Of a DNA stretch of 64,000 nt, positions 54,563 to 62,269 are shown piece by piece. Under the pieces are notes generated by a model. The model worked only from the letters and a program-made list of their open reading frames with translations, was not told the origin of the DNA and searched no databases. This stretch comes from an uncultured Cytophagales bacterium (GTDB taxonomy: Bacteria > Bacteroidota > Bacteroidia > Cytophagales > Thermoflexibacteraceae): NCBI GenBank assembly GCA_938039675.1, contig CALHUI010000012.1:1-64000 (forward strand), given 5' to 3'. A program made the translations under genes and the position numbers. Every line of letters begins with the position of its first letter. Position 1 is the first letter of the stretch.

Positions 54563-55648
54563 CTATGTGGTTTTACGCACATCGTGAAGCAAATTCCCCT
54601 TTTTGTCGTTGGATTGGGCGGTTCTTGATTTTAGAAAACGGGTCAGTATGATGGCAGAGATAATGCCGCCGGTTACAAGCAGGTTGTCATTATACCCTTG
54701 AAGCAACAGCGCAGCAATGATAAATGCAAGATTGAAGGCTAAAATTATAGTAGTAGCTACGGCATGAGAGAAGTTCATACCAATGAGCAGATGGTGAATG
54801 TGGTTGCGGTCGGGGGTAAAGGGCGAAACCCCCGATGCTACTCGTAGGGTAAATACGCGGATGGTATCGAACAGCGGAAAGGCCAACAGGCAGGAAGCAA
54901 ACATAATCGGGCTGGTAAAATAGTGTGCAGCCGTTTCCGGAAGACGGGCATTATCTCCCAAGAATTTAATGGTTACGGCAGCAGCCATAAAACCAAGTAG
55001 CAGCGAGCCGCAGTCGCCCATAAATATTTTGGATTGATAATTAAAAATCAGAAAGGCAAGCGTGCTGCCAATAATGCTGAAGCAAAGAGCCGCAGTGGAC
55101 ATATCGCCGTTGATGTAGAACCAAGACCCGTACGTGCCGAATACCAAAATTGCAATAGAACCCGCCAATCCGTTGATGCCGTCAATCAGATTGAAAGCAT
55201 TGGTAATAACCACGATGGTAAAAATACTTATCGGATAACTGATGTAAATCGGCAGTTCGCCGATGCCCAGCAGTCCATGCAAGGAGTTGAGGCGAATATC
55301 ACCAAAGAAAATAATGATGAAAGCGCCTACAATTTCTGCTAATAGTTTGATGCTTGGCCGCAAAGGCAGGAAATCATCGCGGAAGCCGATAATCAAGATG
55401 CCTGTGGTGGCAGCGAGCAACGGCAGATTGAATAATTCGCTGCGCCAGAAAGACCAAAGCAACAGGGTGATAATCAGGCCAATAAAAATAGCCAATCCGC
55501 CAAAGCGGGGAATTTGCTGCGAGTGTACTTTGCGCTCGTTGGGCAGGTCGTGGATTTTATAGCTGTGCGCTACCTTGATTATCTCAGGCATCAATACCAG
55601 CGAAATGGTAAATGCAAGTAGGGCACAGCAGACAAGTTCTTCTATCAT
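54563..55648 (-). CDS. Undecaprenyl-phosphate sugar-1-phosphate transferase (WecA/TagO/MraY family)
   Basis: This 361-residue polytopic membrane enzyme has about eleven membrane segments. Family motifs are PNERKVHSQQIPRFGGLAIF, the catalytic NAFNLIDGINGLAGSIA, FNYQSKIFMGDCGSLLLG, and the His-rich cytoplasmic loop FTPDRNHIHHLLIG. It would put a sugar-1-phosphate (often GlcNAc) on undecaprenyl phosphate, the first step of O-antigen or other surface polysaccharides. The exact sugar cannot be read from the sequence. The HIHHLL loop fits the WecA/TagO rather than the MraY type. Confidence 0.92.
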   Translation of the reverse strand: MIEELVCCALLAFTISLVLMPEIIKVAHSYKIHDLPNERKVHSQQIPRFGGLAIFIGLIITLLLWSFWRSELFNLPLLAATTGILIIGFRDDFLPLRPSIKLLAEIVGAFIIIFFGDIRLNSLHGLLGIGELPIYISYPISIFTIVVITNAFNLIDGINGLAGSIAILVFGTYGSWFYINGDMSTAALCFSIIGSTLAFLIFNYQSKIFMGDCGSLLLGFMAAAVTIKFLGDNARLPETAAHYFTSPIMFASCLLAFPLFDTIRVFTLRVASGVSPFTPDRNHIHHLLIGMNFSHAVATTIILAFNLAFIIAALLLQGYNDNLLVTGGIISAIILTRFLKSRTAQSNDKKGNLLHDVRKTT

Positions 55649-55681
55649 AGTGGAAAGGTAGCCAAAACATAAACAGCAATT

Positions 55682-56137
55682 TTATTGCCGTTTATTAAAT
55701 GCTTCATAAACAGAACGGGGAATCGGGCTGTTTTGTATGAGTGTTTGCGAATAATTCATTTTACCCCAATTGAAGTAACCTTTTCGCCACACATAGCCCA
55801 GCCCAACTGCCAGAATAAATATGAACAAAAAAATTTCAATACTCACAAAAGTTGCCCATGCGGTTGAAGCGGCAGCCTGTGACCGAAAGGCTGCCACTGC
55901 CCATGGAAAAAGGAACAATAGTTCGGCCTCGAACAATAAGAAAACAAGTGCAATAATGTAAAAACGGCTGTTAAAAAGCCCGTGTGCGCTGCCGACAGGC
56001 TCCTCGCCACACTCATAGGCGGTCAGTTTATTGGCATCGGGGCGATGGGGGCGCAGCAAACGCCATACGCCAAAAGTGATTGATATAAAAACCAAACTGC
56101 CGACAATAAAGAACAGCGTCGGAACGAGCAAATCCAT
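55682..56137 (-). CDS. nuoA: NADH-quinone oxidoreductase subunit A
   Basis: NuoA is a small membrane subunit of complex I with three helices; here there are three (residues about 5-28, 64-85, 93-117). The family motif KLTAYECGEEPVGSAHGLFN lies in the loop after helix 1, and RFYIIALVFLLFEAELLFLF in helix 2. It has 151 residues, longer than many NuoA because of a C-terminal tail. No other nuo gene is adjacent; it is upstream of the WecA-like gene on the same strand. Confidence 0.92.
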   Translation of the reverse strand: MDLLVPTLFFIVGSLVFISITFGVWRLLRPHRPDANKLTAYECGEEPVGSAHGLFNSRFYIIALVFLLFEAELLFLFPWAVAAFRSQAAASTAWATFVSIEIFLFIFILAVGLGYVWRKGYFNWGKMNYSQTLIQNSPIPRSVYEAFNKRQ

Positions 56138-56203
56138 GTGCAAAGATAGGTAAAGAAGTAGATTTGCACTGTAAGGATAGGAAACAAAGCCTAAATTTGT
56201 GGT

Positions 56204-57667
56204 ATGGGAAGGACGAAAAAAGTTGACCTACTGTTGGAGCGGGTGCATATCGAAGAAATGACTAGCGAGGGCAAAGGGCTTGCCCGCCATAATGGGGTTG
56301 TGGTTTTTGTGGAGGGGGCTGTCATAGGCGATGTAGCTGACGTTCAGGTATATCTGCAAAAGAAAAACTTTATGGAAGCCCGCCTTGCCAACTTGGTTGT
56401 ACCTTCTCCGAAACGTCGCGAGCCGCACTGTGCACATTTTGGTTATTGCGGCGGATGTCGCTTCCAGCACCTGACCTACGAGGCGCAATTGCAGTGGAAG
56501 CAAAAACATGTGCATGATTGCATCGAGCGGATAGGTAAGGTATTTATACCCGAGCATCGCACGATTCTGCCTTCGACACAAATTACGCACTATCGGAACA
56601 AATTGCAGTTTTCTTTTTCCAATAAGCGCTGGTTTCCGCGTGAGATGCTGGCAGAAGCCCCACACATGGAGCAAAATGCGGTCGGGTTTCATGTGCCCAA
56701 TCACTTTGACAAGGTTATTGACATTGAGACCTGTTACCATCAGGCCGAGCCTTCTAATGCTATTCGCAACGAGCTAAAAGCCTTTGCTCTAAAAAATGGC
56801 TATACTTTTTTTGACATTTGGCTGCAAAAGGGCTTTTTGCGAAACTTAACCGTGCGCAATACAACGCTGGGGCAATGGATGGTTATTTTGCAGTTCTACG
56901 ACAATCTGCCCGAACAGATTGAGGCTACCATGCAGTTTATTGCCAACCGATTTCCGGAAATTACTTCCCTGTTCTACGTGGTCAATCAGAAAGGAAATGA
57001 TACATTTGACGACCTTGAACTCACCTTATATAAGGGTGTCCCTTACATAGAGGAGCAAATGGAGCATATGCGTTTCCGAATTGGCCCCAAGTCGTTTTTT
57101 CAGACCAATAGCCGTCAAGCGATAGAACTCTATAAGGCAACCCGTGCTCTTGCTGGGCTGACAGGTGAGGAAATAGTGTATGACCTCTACACTGGCACCG
57201 GAACAATCGCTTGCTTTGTTGCCAATCGGGCCAAAAAAGTAGTTGGTATTGAATATGTAGAAGCAGCCGTTCAGGATGCTTGGTTGAATGCTTCGTTGAA
57301 TCAGGTAGATAATGCCTCGTTCTTTGCAGGCGATATGGCACAAGTGTTCAACGATGTCTTTATGGCGCAGCATGGTGTTCCTGATGTTATCATTACAGAC
57401 CCGCCCCGTGCGGGCATGCACGAGTTAGTGGTGCAGGCCATTAACAACAGCAATGCCAAAAGGGTGGTTTACGTAAGTTGCAACCCCTCTACGCAGGCAC
57501 GCGATTTGGCACTGATGGCAGAAAAATACGTACCTTTAATTTCTCAGCCTGTTGATATGTTTCCGCAAACTACACATGTAGAAAATATTGTTTTATTAGA
57601 GCGTCGCGACCTTGTAGAACAGCGGCTACAAATCGAATATAGTACCAACAACAACCACTACCTATGA
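56204..57667 (+). CDS. rlmD: 23S rRNA (uracil-5-)-methyltransferase RlmD/RumA family
   Basis: The 487-residue protein begins with a TRAM RNA-binding domain (VHIEEMTSEGKGLARHNGVV). The Fe-S cysteine cluster is in HCAHFGYCGGCRFQHL. The methyltransferase core has YDLYTGTGTIACFVANRA, DPPRAGMHELV and the catalytic cysteine in VYVSCNPSTQARDLALM. FFQTNSRQAIELY is the usual family motif. It methylates a uracil in 23S rRNA (U1939 or U747 type). Its stop overlaps the next ATG (ATGA). Confidence 0.93.
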   Translation: MGRTKKVDLLLERVHIEEMTSEGKGLARHNGVVVFVEGAVIGDVADVQVYLQKKNFMEARLANLVVPSPKRREPHCAHFGYCGGCRFQHLTYEAQLQWKQKHVHDCIERIGKVFIPEHRTILPSTQITHYRNKLQFSFSNKRWFPREMLAEAPHMEQNAVGFHVPNHFDKVIDIETCYHQAEPSNAIRNELKAFALKNGYTFFDIWLQKGFLRNLTVRNTTLGQWMVILQFYDNLPEQIEATMQFIANRFPEITSLFYVVNQKGNDTFDDLELTLYKGVPYIEEQMEHMRFRIGPKSFFQTNSRQAIELYKATRALAGLTGEEIVYDLYTGTGTIACFVANRAKKVVGIEYVEAAVQDAWLNASLNQVDNASFFAGDMAQVFNDVFMAQHGVPDVIITDPPRAGMHELVVQAINNSNAKRVVYVSCNPSTQARDLALMAEKYVPLISQPVDMFPQTTHVENIVLLERRDLVEQRLQIEYSTNNNHYL

Positions 57668-59004
57668 AGTTTTTCTTTCGTTTAGGAGTTATCATCATTA
57701 TCCTGTGGCAAGTTGCGGGTTGTCAATCAACCGCTGACTATAACAAAAAACTTTCAAATCCGGAGTTCTTACATCGTTCGGTGCAAGAACTGAGCGAAGT
57801 AATCGTGCACGATATTTTTTCGCCGCCTGTTGCTTCCCGCATTTATGCGTATGCGTCTATCGCAGCCTATGAAACAATGGCGTTGAGCAACCCCGAATAT
57901 CGCAGCATGGTCGGACAACTCAACGATTTGCGACCCATTGCAAGGATAGATACTTCCCGTTCATACTCTGTGCCTTTGGCAACTGTGCATGCTTTCTTGA
58001 CCGTAGGGAAAAAGCTCATCTTTTCTGAAAAAAAAATAGAAGATTTTCAGGAAAAGCTGTATGCCGAGATGAAAGCGACAGGTATTCCCAATGAAGATTT
58101 CCAGCAATCCATGGCAGTTGGGCAAACTGTGGCCGACCACATTATGGCATGGGCAGCCAAAGACCGCTATCAAGAGACACGCAGCGCACCCAAATTTACT
58201 GTTACGGCCTCTCCCGGTCGTTGGATTCCTACACCGCCTGCCTACATGGATGCCATAGAACCTCATTGGAATCAGATTCGCCCTTTTACACTGACAAGCG
58301 CCGACCAGTTTGCTCCGCCTCCTGCAACACCTTTCAGCACAGACACTGCAAGTCTTTTTTATAAAGAGGCTTATGAAGTTTATCAAATAAGTAAAAATAT
58401 CACCGACGAAGAGAAAGAAATTGCCGACTTTTGGGATTGTAACCCTTACAAAGTCAATTTACAGGGGCACGTAATGTATGCTACCAAAAAAATTACTCCC
58501 GGTGGGCACTGGATGAGCATTACAGGTATTGTCAGCCGCACGGCAAAAGATGATTTTAACAAAGCTGTCGAAACTTATGCTTGGGTGGCTATCGGACTGG
58601 CCGATGGGTTTATCAGTTGTTGGGATGAGAAATTCCGCAGTAATGTTGTTCGCCCCGAAACTTATATCAATGAGTACATTGACAAAGCATGGATTCCACT
58701 GCTGCAAACACCCCCTTTCCCCGAATATACCAGTGGCCATAGTGTAGTTTCGGGTGTTGCAGGCGAAATTCTCACTCACTTGTATGGAGAGCCTTTTTCC
58801 TATCAAGACAGCACCGAGGTGCGTTATGGCCTGCCTATACGCAGTTATACATCCTTTCGTCAGGCTGCCAACGAAGCATCCGTTAGTCGGATATATGGAG
58901 GTATTCATTATGCACCCGCTGTCAGAAATGGCTTGGAGCAAGGTAAACAAATTGCCGCACATATTATCAAAACTCTGAAAACGCGGGAGAAGCCCCAACC
59001 TTAG
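57664..59004 (+). CDS. Vanadium-dependent haloperoxidase / PAP2-like lipoprotein
   Basis: The 446-residue protein has a lipoprotein-like signal (IIIILWQVAGC, Cys 20). The vanadate or phosphate site of the PAP2/haloperoxidase fold is present: RPETYINEYIDKAWIPLL, FPEYTSGHSVVSGVAGEILT and VSRIYGGIHYAPAVRNGLEQ, with the SGH and R...H residues. This group either oxidises halides or acts as a phosphatase; the sequence does not decide. It is translationally coupled to rlmD and 2 bp upstream of the methyltransferase gene, so the three form an operon. Confidence 0.88.
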   Translation: MKFFFRLGVIIIILWQVAGCQSTADYNKKLSNPEFLHRSVQELSEVIVHDIFSPPVASRIYAYASIAAYETMALSNPEYRSMVGQLNDLRPIARIDTSRSYSVPLATVHAFLTVGKKLIFSEKKIEDFQEKLYAEMKATGIPNEDFQQSMAVGQTVADHIMAWAAKDRYQETRSAPKFTVTASPGRWIPTPPAYMDAIEPHWNQIRPFTLTSADQFAPPPATPFSTDTASLFYKEAYEVYQISKNITDEEKEIADFWDCNPYKVNLQGHVMYATKKITPGGHWMSITGIVSRTAKDDFNKAVETYAWVAIGLADGFISCWDEKFRSNVVRPETYINEYIDKAWIPLLQTPPFPEYTSGHSVVSGVAGEILTHLYGEPFSYQDSTEVRYGLPIRSYTSFRQAANEASVSRIYGGIHYAPAVRNGLEQGKQIAAHIIKTLKTREKPQP

Positions 59005-59006
59005 CG

Positions 59007-59774
59007 ATGGAAAGAAAGTATTATGAGGAGTATTATACCCTTGAGCGCACCAACTGGTGGTTCAAGGTGCGTAACCACATTTTGATGGAGCAGGTGGCAA
59101 CCATAGCCAATGGCAGAACTGATTTGAAGATTCTCAACATTGGTGCAGGAACGGGGCGCACAACCGAGCTTTTACAGGCTTTTGGTCAGGTTACTTCTGT
59201 TGAATACGATGCTTACTGCGTGGCTTTTACCCGCGATAAGTTGCCGTTTGAGATACAGGAAGGCTCTATTTTGGAACTGCAATTCCCCGACCATTCATTT
59301 GATTTGGTATGTGCCTTTGATGTGATAGAGCACGTGGAAGATGATGGGCTGGCAGTGCGCGAAATGAAGCGCGTATGCCGCAAGGGGGGTAGTGTGATTG
59401 TCAGTGTGCCGGCTTTTCAGTTTTTGTGGAGTCATCACGATGTCATTAATCATCACCATCGCCGCTACACTATGACCGGTTTAAAGCAATTGTTTAGTAG
59501 CAATCATGCGAACGGGAAGCCCCATGGAGGTATTGTTTACACAACCTATTTTAACTCCCTACTCTTTCTGCCCATTGCTACTTTTCGTCTGATAGCCAAA
59601 TGGTTGCCCAAAAAACTCATTCGCAAAGGTACGGGAGCCGACAATCACGTAGTTCCCGAAGGCAGCCCCGTCAATCGGCTTTTGGAATCCCTCTTTGGTA
59701 TTGAACGCCCCTTGCTGCGCGGCGGCCTGCGTTTTCCTTTCGGTGTTTCTGCAATGCTGGTGTATCGGATGTGA
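59007..59774 (+). CDS. Class I SAM-dependent methyltransferase
   Basis: The 255-residue protein has the SAM-binding motif ILNIGAGTGRTTELLQAFGQ and the acidic VTSVEYDAYC, followed by LVCAFDVIEHVEDDGLAVRE and GGSVIVSVPAFQFLWSHHDV. The C-terminal third is hydrophobic (LLFLPIATFRLIAK) and may touch the membrane or a lipid substrate. Relatives in Bacteroidota often sit in polysaccharide or lipid loci. The substrate is unknown. It is the third gene of the rlmD operon. Confidence 0.9.
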   Translation: MERKYYEEYYTLERTNWWFKVRNHILMEQVATIANGRTDLKILNIGAGTGRTTELLQAFGQVTSVEYDAYCVAFTRDKLPFEIQEGSILELQFPDHSFDLVCAFDVIEHVEDDGLAVREMKRVCRKGGSVIVSVPAFQFLWSHHDVINHHHRRYTMTGLKQLFSSNHANGKPHGGIVYTTYFNSLLFLPIATFRLIAKWLPKKLIRKGTGADNHVVPEGSPVNRLLESLFGIERPLLRGGLRFPFGVSAMLVYRM

Positions 59775-60030
59775 TGAAGTGAGTGGCAAATCAATAAATA
59801 AGCCATATCAATAGGTTGCACACGATACCTAACTTTAACTAAATTTTATAGACAACGGCTGATTTTTTTCAGCTTATTTCTGCATGAATCTGTGTTTTTA
59901 CCAAAGTGTATTTGTGTGCTTGAGTATAATTGGTCAAATTAACTGCACATTAGGTAAAAGCTACCACAAGCGTACAAACACAGAAAAATATCAAGTTATC
60001 TTATAGTGCCATTCCCAACTTTTAAAAACC

Positions 60031-61032
60031 ATGCTGCGCCCCCGACTGAGTACAGCCGATTACATCAACGGCATCCGAGAAGGCAATCGATTTGTATTGA
60101 GCCGTGCCATCACACTAATAGAAAGCCGACTGCCCGCCGACCGCGAACAAGCCGATGCCGTCATCCAAACACTGCTTCCAGAAAGTGGGAAGTCTATCCG
60201 CATAGGAATTACCGGCGTGCCGGGGGTTGGCAAAAGCACGTTTATTGAACGATTCGGCATGTTAGTTACAGATTATGGCAAAAAATTGGCAGTGTTGGCA
60301 ATAGACCCCAGCAGCCCCGTAACGGGGGGCAGCATCATGGGCGATAAAACCCGCATGGAACAGCTCAGCCACAACCCGATGGCATACATTCGTCCTTCGC
60401 CTGCAGGTACTTCATTGGGAGGGGTAAGTCGCAAAACCCGCGAAACCATGCTGCTTTGTGAGGCAGCAGGTTTTGAAGTGATTTTTGTAGAAACTGTCGG
60501 CGTAGGGCAGTCCGAAACTGCCGTACACAGCATGACTGATTTTTTCCTGCTTCTCATGCTGGCAGGAGCAGGCGATGAATTGCAGGGTATCAAAAAAGGC
60601 ATCATGGAAATGGCCGATGCGGTTGCCATCAATAAAGCCGACGGCGACAATATTAAACGGGCTAAGATGGCACAGGCAGAGTACCGCAATGCTATGCATT
60701 TTTTTCCACCCAAACCTTATGGCTGGCAACCCAAAGTACTGACCTGTTCCGCATTAGAAGGCATCGGATTGGAAGAAATCTGGCAAATGATACAAGACTA
60801 TCGCCGTCTAACAGAAAGCAATGGCTGGTGGGAGCGCAAGCGGATGCAGCAACAAGAAGCATGGCTCAAAGAATTGATTGCCGAACAATTACTGGAAAAT
60901 TTTTATGGGAATACGATGGTAAAAACGGCTTTGCAAGATAAATTAGCTGCTATTCAGGCAGGCAAGCAGCACGTACCGCATGCAGTTTCCGATTTGATGA
61001 ATTTGTACAGCGAAGCACAAAAACATTCCTAA
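60031..61032 (+). CDS. meaB: Methylmalonyl-CoA mutase-associated GTPase MeaB
   Basis: MeaB protects and reloads the B12-dependent methylmalonyl-CoA mutase. The 333-residue protein has the P-loop IGITGVPGVGKSTFIERFG, the MeaB switch region DPSSPVTGGSIMGDKTRMEQ, VETVGVGQSE and the base motif NKADGDN. It ends with a dimerisation helix pair. The mutase genes are not adjacent. Confidence 0.95.
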   Translation: MLRPRLSTADYINGIREGNRFVLSRAITLIESRLPADREQADAVIQTLLPESGKSIRIGITGVPGVGKSTFIERFGMLVTDYGKKLAVLAIDPSSPVTGGSIMGDKTRMEQLSHNPMAYIRPSPAGTSLGGVSRKTRETMLLCEAAGFEVIFVETVGVGQSETAVHSMTDFFLLLMLAGAGDELQGIKKGIMEMADAVAINKADGDNIKRAKMAQAEYRNAMHFFPPKPYGWQPKVLTCSALEGIGLEEIWQMIQDYRRLTESNGWWERKRMQQQEAWLKELIAEQLLENFYGNTMVKTALQDKLAAIQAGKQHVPHAVSDLMNLYSEAQKHS

Positions 61033-61113
61033 ATTTGTGCATCTTACTCTTTGTGAACATCAACCTTTTACGCTCTTTTTAATCCGTCCTTTTACCGATG
61101 TTTATTCCCTTTT

Positions 61114-62199
61114 ATGAAAATTTCTGTACGCACAATTGTTCTTATTCTTTTTCTTGCTGCTATCGCTATGGGCATTGCTTGGCGCTTAGAGTGGTTTAGT
61201 TCTGACGAAAAAAAGGCAAATAGGGCAGTGGGCAGCCCCGCAGGTAATAAAGAAGCCCCTCCGCAAGTCATTAAGGCATATGTAGTCAAAGGCGAAGTAC
61301 TGGAAGAAAAAATCAGTTCGGTTGGCTCTATCATTGCCAACGAAGAAGTGGATTTGAAGTGCGAAACATCAGGTAAAATCACGAACGTGCAATTTCAGGA
61401 AGGCAGTATGGTCAGCAAAGGGCAATTGCTTTTGCAACTGAACGATGACGAATTGCAAGCCGAGTTGAAACGCGCTATGATTCAAAAAGATTTGCTTGAG
61501 AAGAAAAAAGCACGCGATGAAAAATTATTACAACGACAAGGTATCAGCCAAGAAGAGTTTGAGTCGCTGACTGCACAACTGGATGCACAAAACGCAACTA
61601 TTGAAGCCATTAAATCGCAAATTGCCAAAACACGTTTGCTTGCACCTTTCAGCGGACAAATCGGTTTGCGTTATGTCAGCGAAGGTACTTATGTTACGCC
61701 TACGGTACGCATTGCCAACCTGATAGACCTCAGTAGTGTGAAGGTGGACTTCGCCATCCCCGAGAAATACATGGGAGTGGTGAAAAAAGGTATGAAAATT
61801 ATATTTACTGTTGCAGGCGGCACCAAAGAATACACAGGCATGGTGTATGCCATTGAGCCAAAAGTAGAGGCTGCCACCCGCACCATTCAAATTCGCGCCG
61901 TTTGCGACAACCGCGACCGCGAAATTCTGCCCGGTGCTTTTGCTTCGGTCAAAATTGTGTTGAACAGGATAGAAAATGCGCTTTTAGTACCCACACAAGC
62001 CATTATTCCTGAAATGGATGCCAAAAAAGTTTTCCTTGTAAAAGACGGCAAAGCCACCCTTACAATGGTTAAAACAGGCATCCGCACCGAATCCAAAATA
62101 CAGATATTGGAAGGCCTTTCTGTGGGTGATACCGTTATCACAGCCGGTTTGCTGCAAATCAAACCAGGGGTAGCCGTGAAGCCTACGGAGGTAGAGTAA
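61114..62199 (+). CDS. RND efflux periplasmic adaptor subunit (MFP/HlyD family)
   Basis: The 361-residue protein has an N-terminal membrane anchor (residues about 7-22). A biotinyl-lipoyl domain is split around a coiled-coil hairpin: VDLKCETSGKITNVQFQEGS, then AELKRAMIQKDLLEKKK and LLAPFSGQIGLRYVSEGTYV. A beta-barrel region (VDFAIPEKYMGVVKKG) and a membrane-proximal domain follow. It links an RND pump to an outer-membrane channel. A terminator and a convergent gene follow directly, so the pump gene is elsewhere. Confidence 0.92.
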   Translation: MKISVRTIVLILFLAAIAMGIAWRLEWFSSDEKKANRAVGSPAGNKEAPPQVIKAYVVKGEVLEEKISSVGSIIANEEVDLKCETSGKITNVQFQEGSMVSKGQLLLQLNDDELQAELKRAMIQKDLLEKKKARDEKLLQRQGISQEEFESLTAQLDAQNATIEAIKSQIAKTRLLAPFSGQIGLRYVSEGTYVTPTVRIANLIDLSSVKVDFAIPEKYMGVVKKGMKIIFTVAGGTKEYTGMVYAIEPKVEAATRTIQIRAVCDNRDREILPGAFASVKIVLNRIENALLVPTQAIIPEMDAKKVFLVKDGKATLTMVKTGIRTESKIQILEGLSVGDTVITAGLLQIKPGVAVKPTEVE

Positions 62200-62212
62200 G
62201 TGTACTGGCAAC

Positions 62213-62252
62213 AAAAAAATCCTGACAGACTTCAACCTGTCAGGATTTTTTT
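62213..62252. terminator. Bidirectional terminator after the adaptor gene
   Basis: A perfect 16-bp stem (62213-62228 with 62237-62252) has the core ATCCTGACAG/CTGTCAGGAT and A and T runs on both sides, with an 8-base loop. It lies between the adaptor and prolyl-oligopeptidase genes, which converge. Confidence 0.92.
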
Positions 62253-62269
62253 GTTATAACTTAGCCGTT

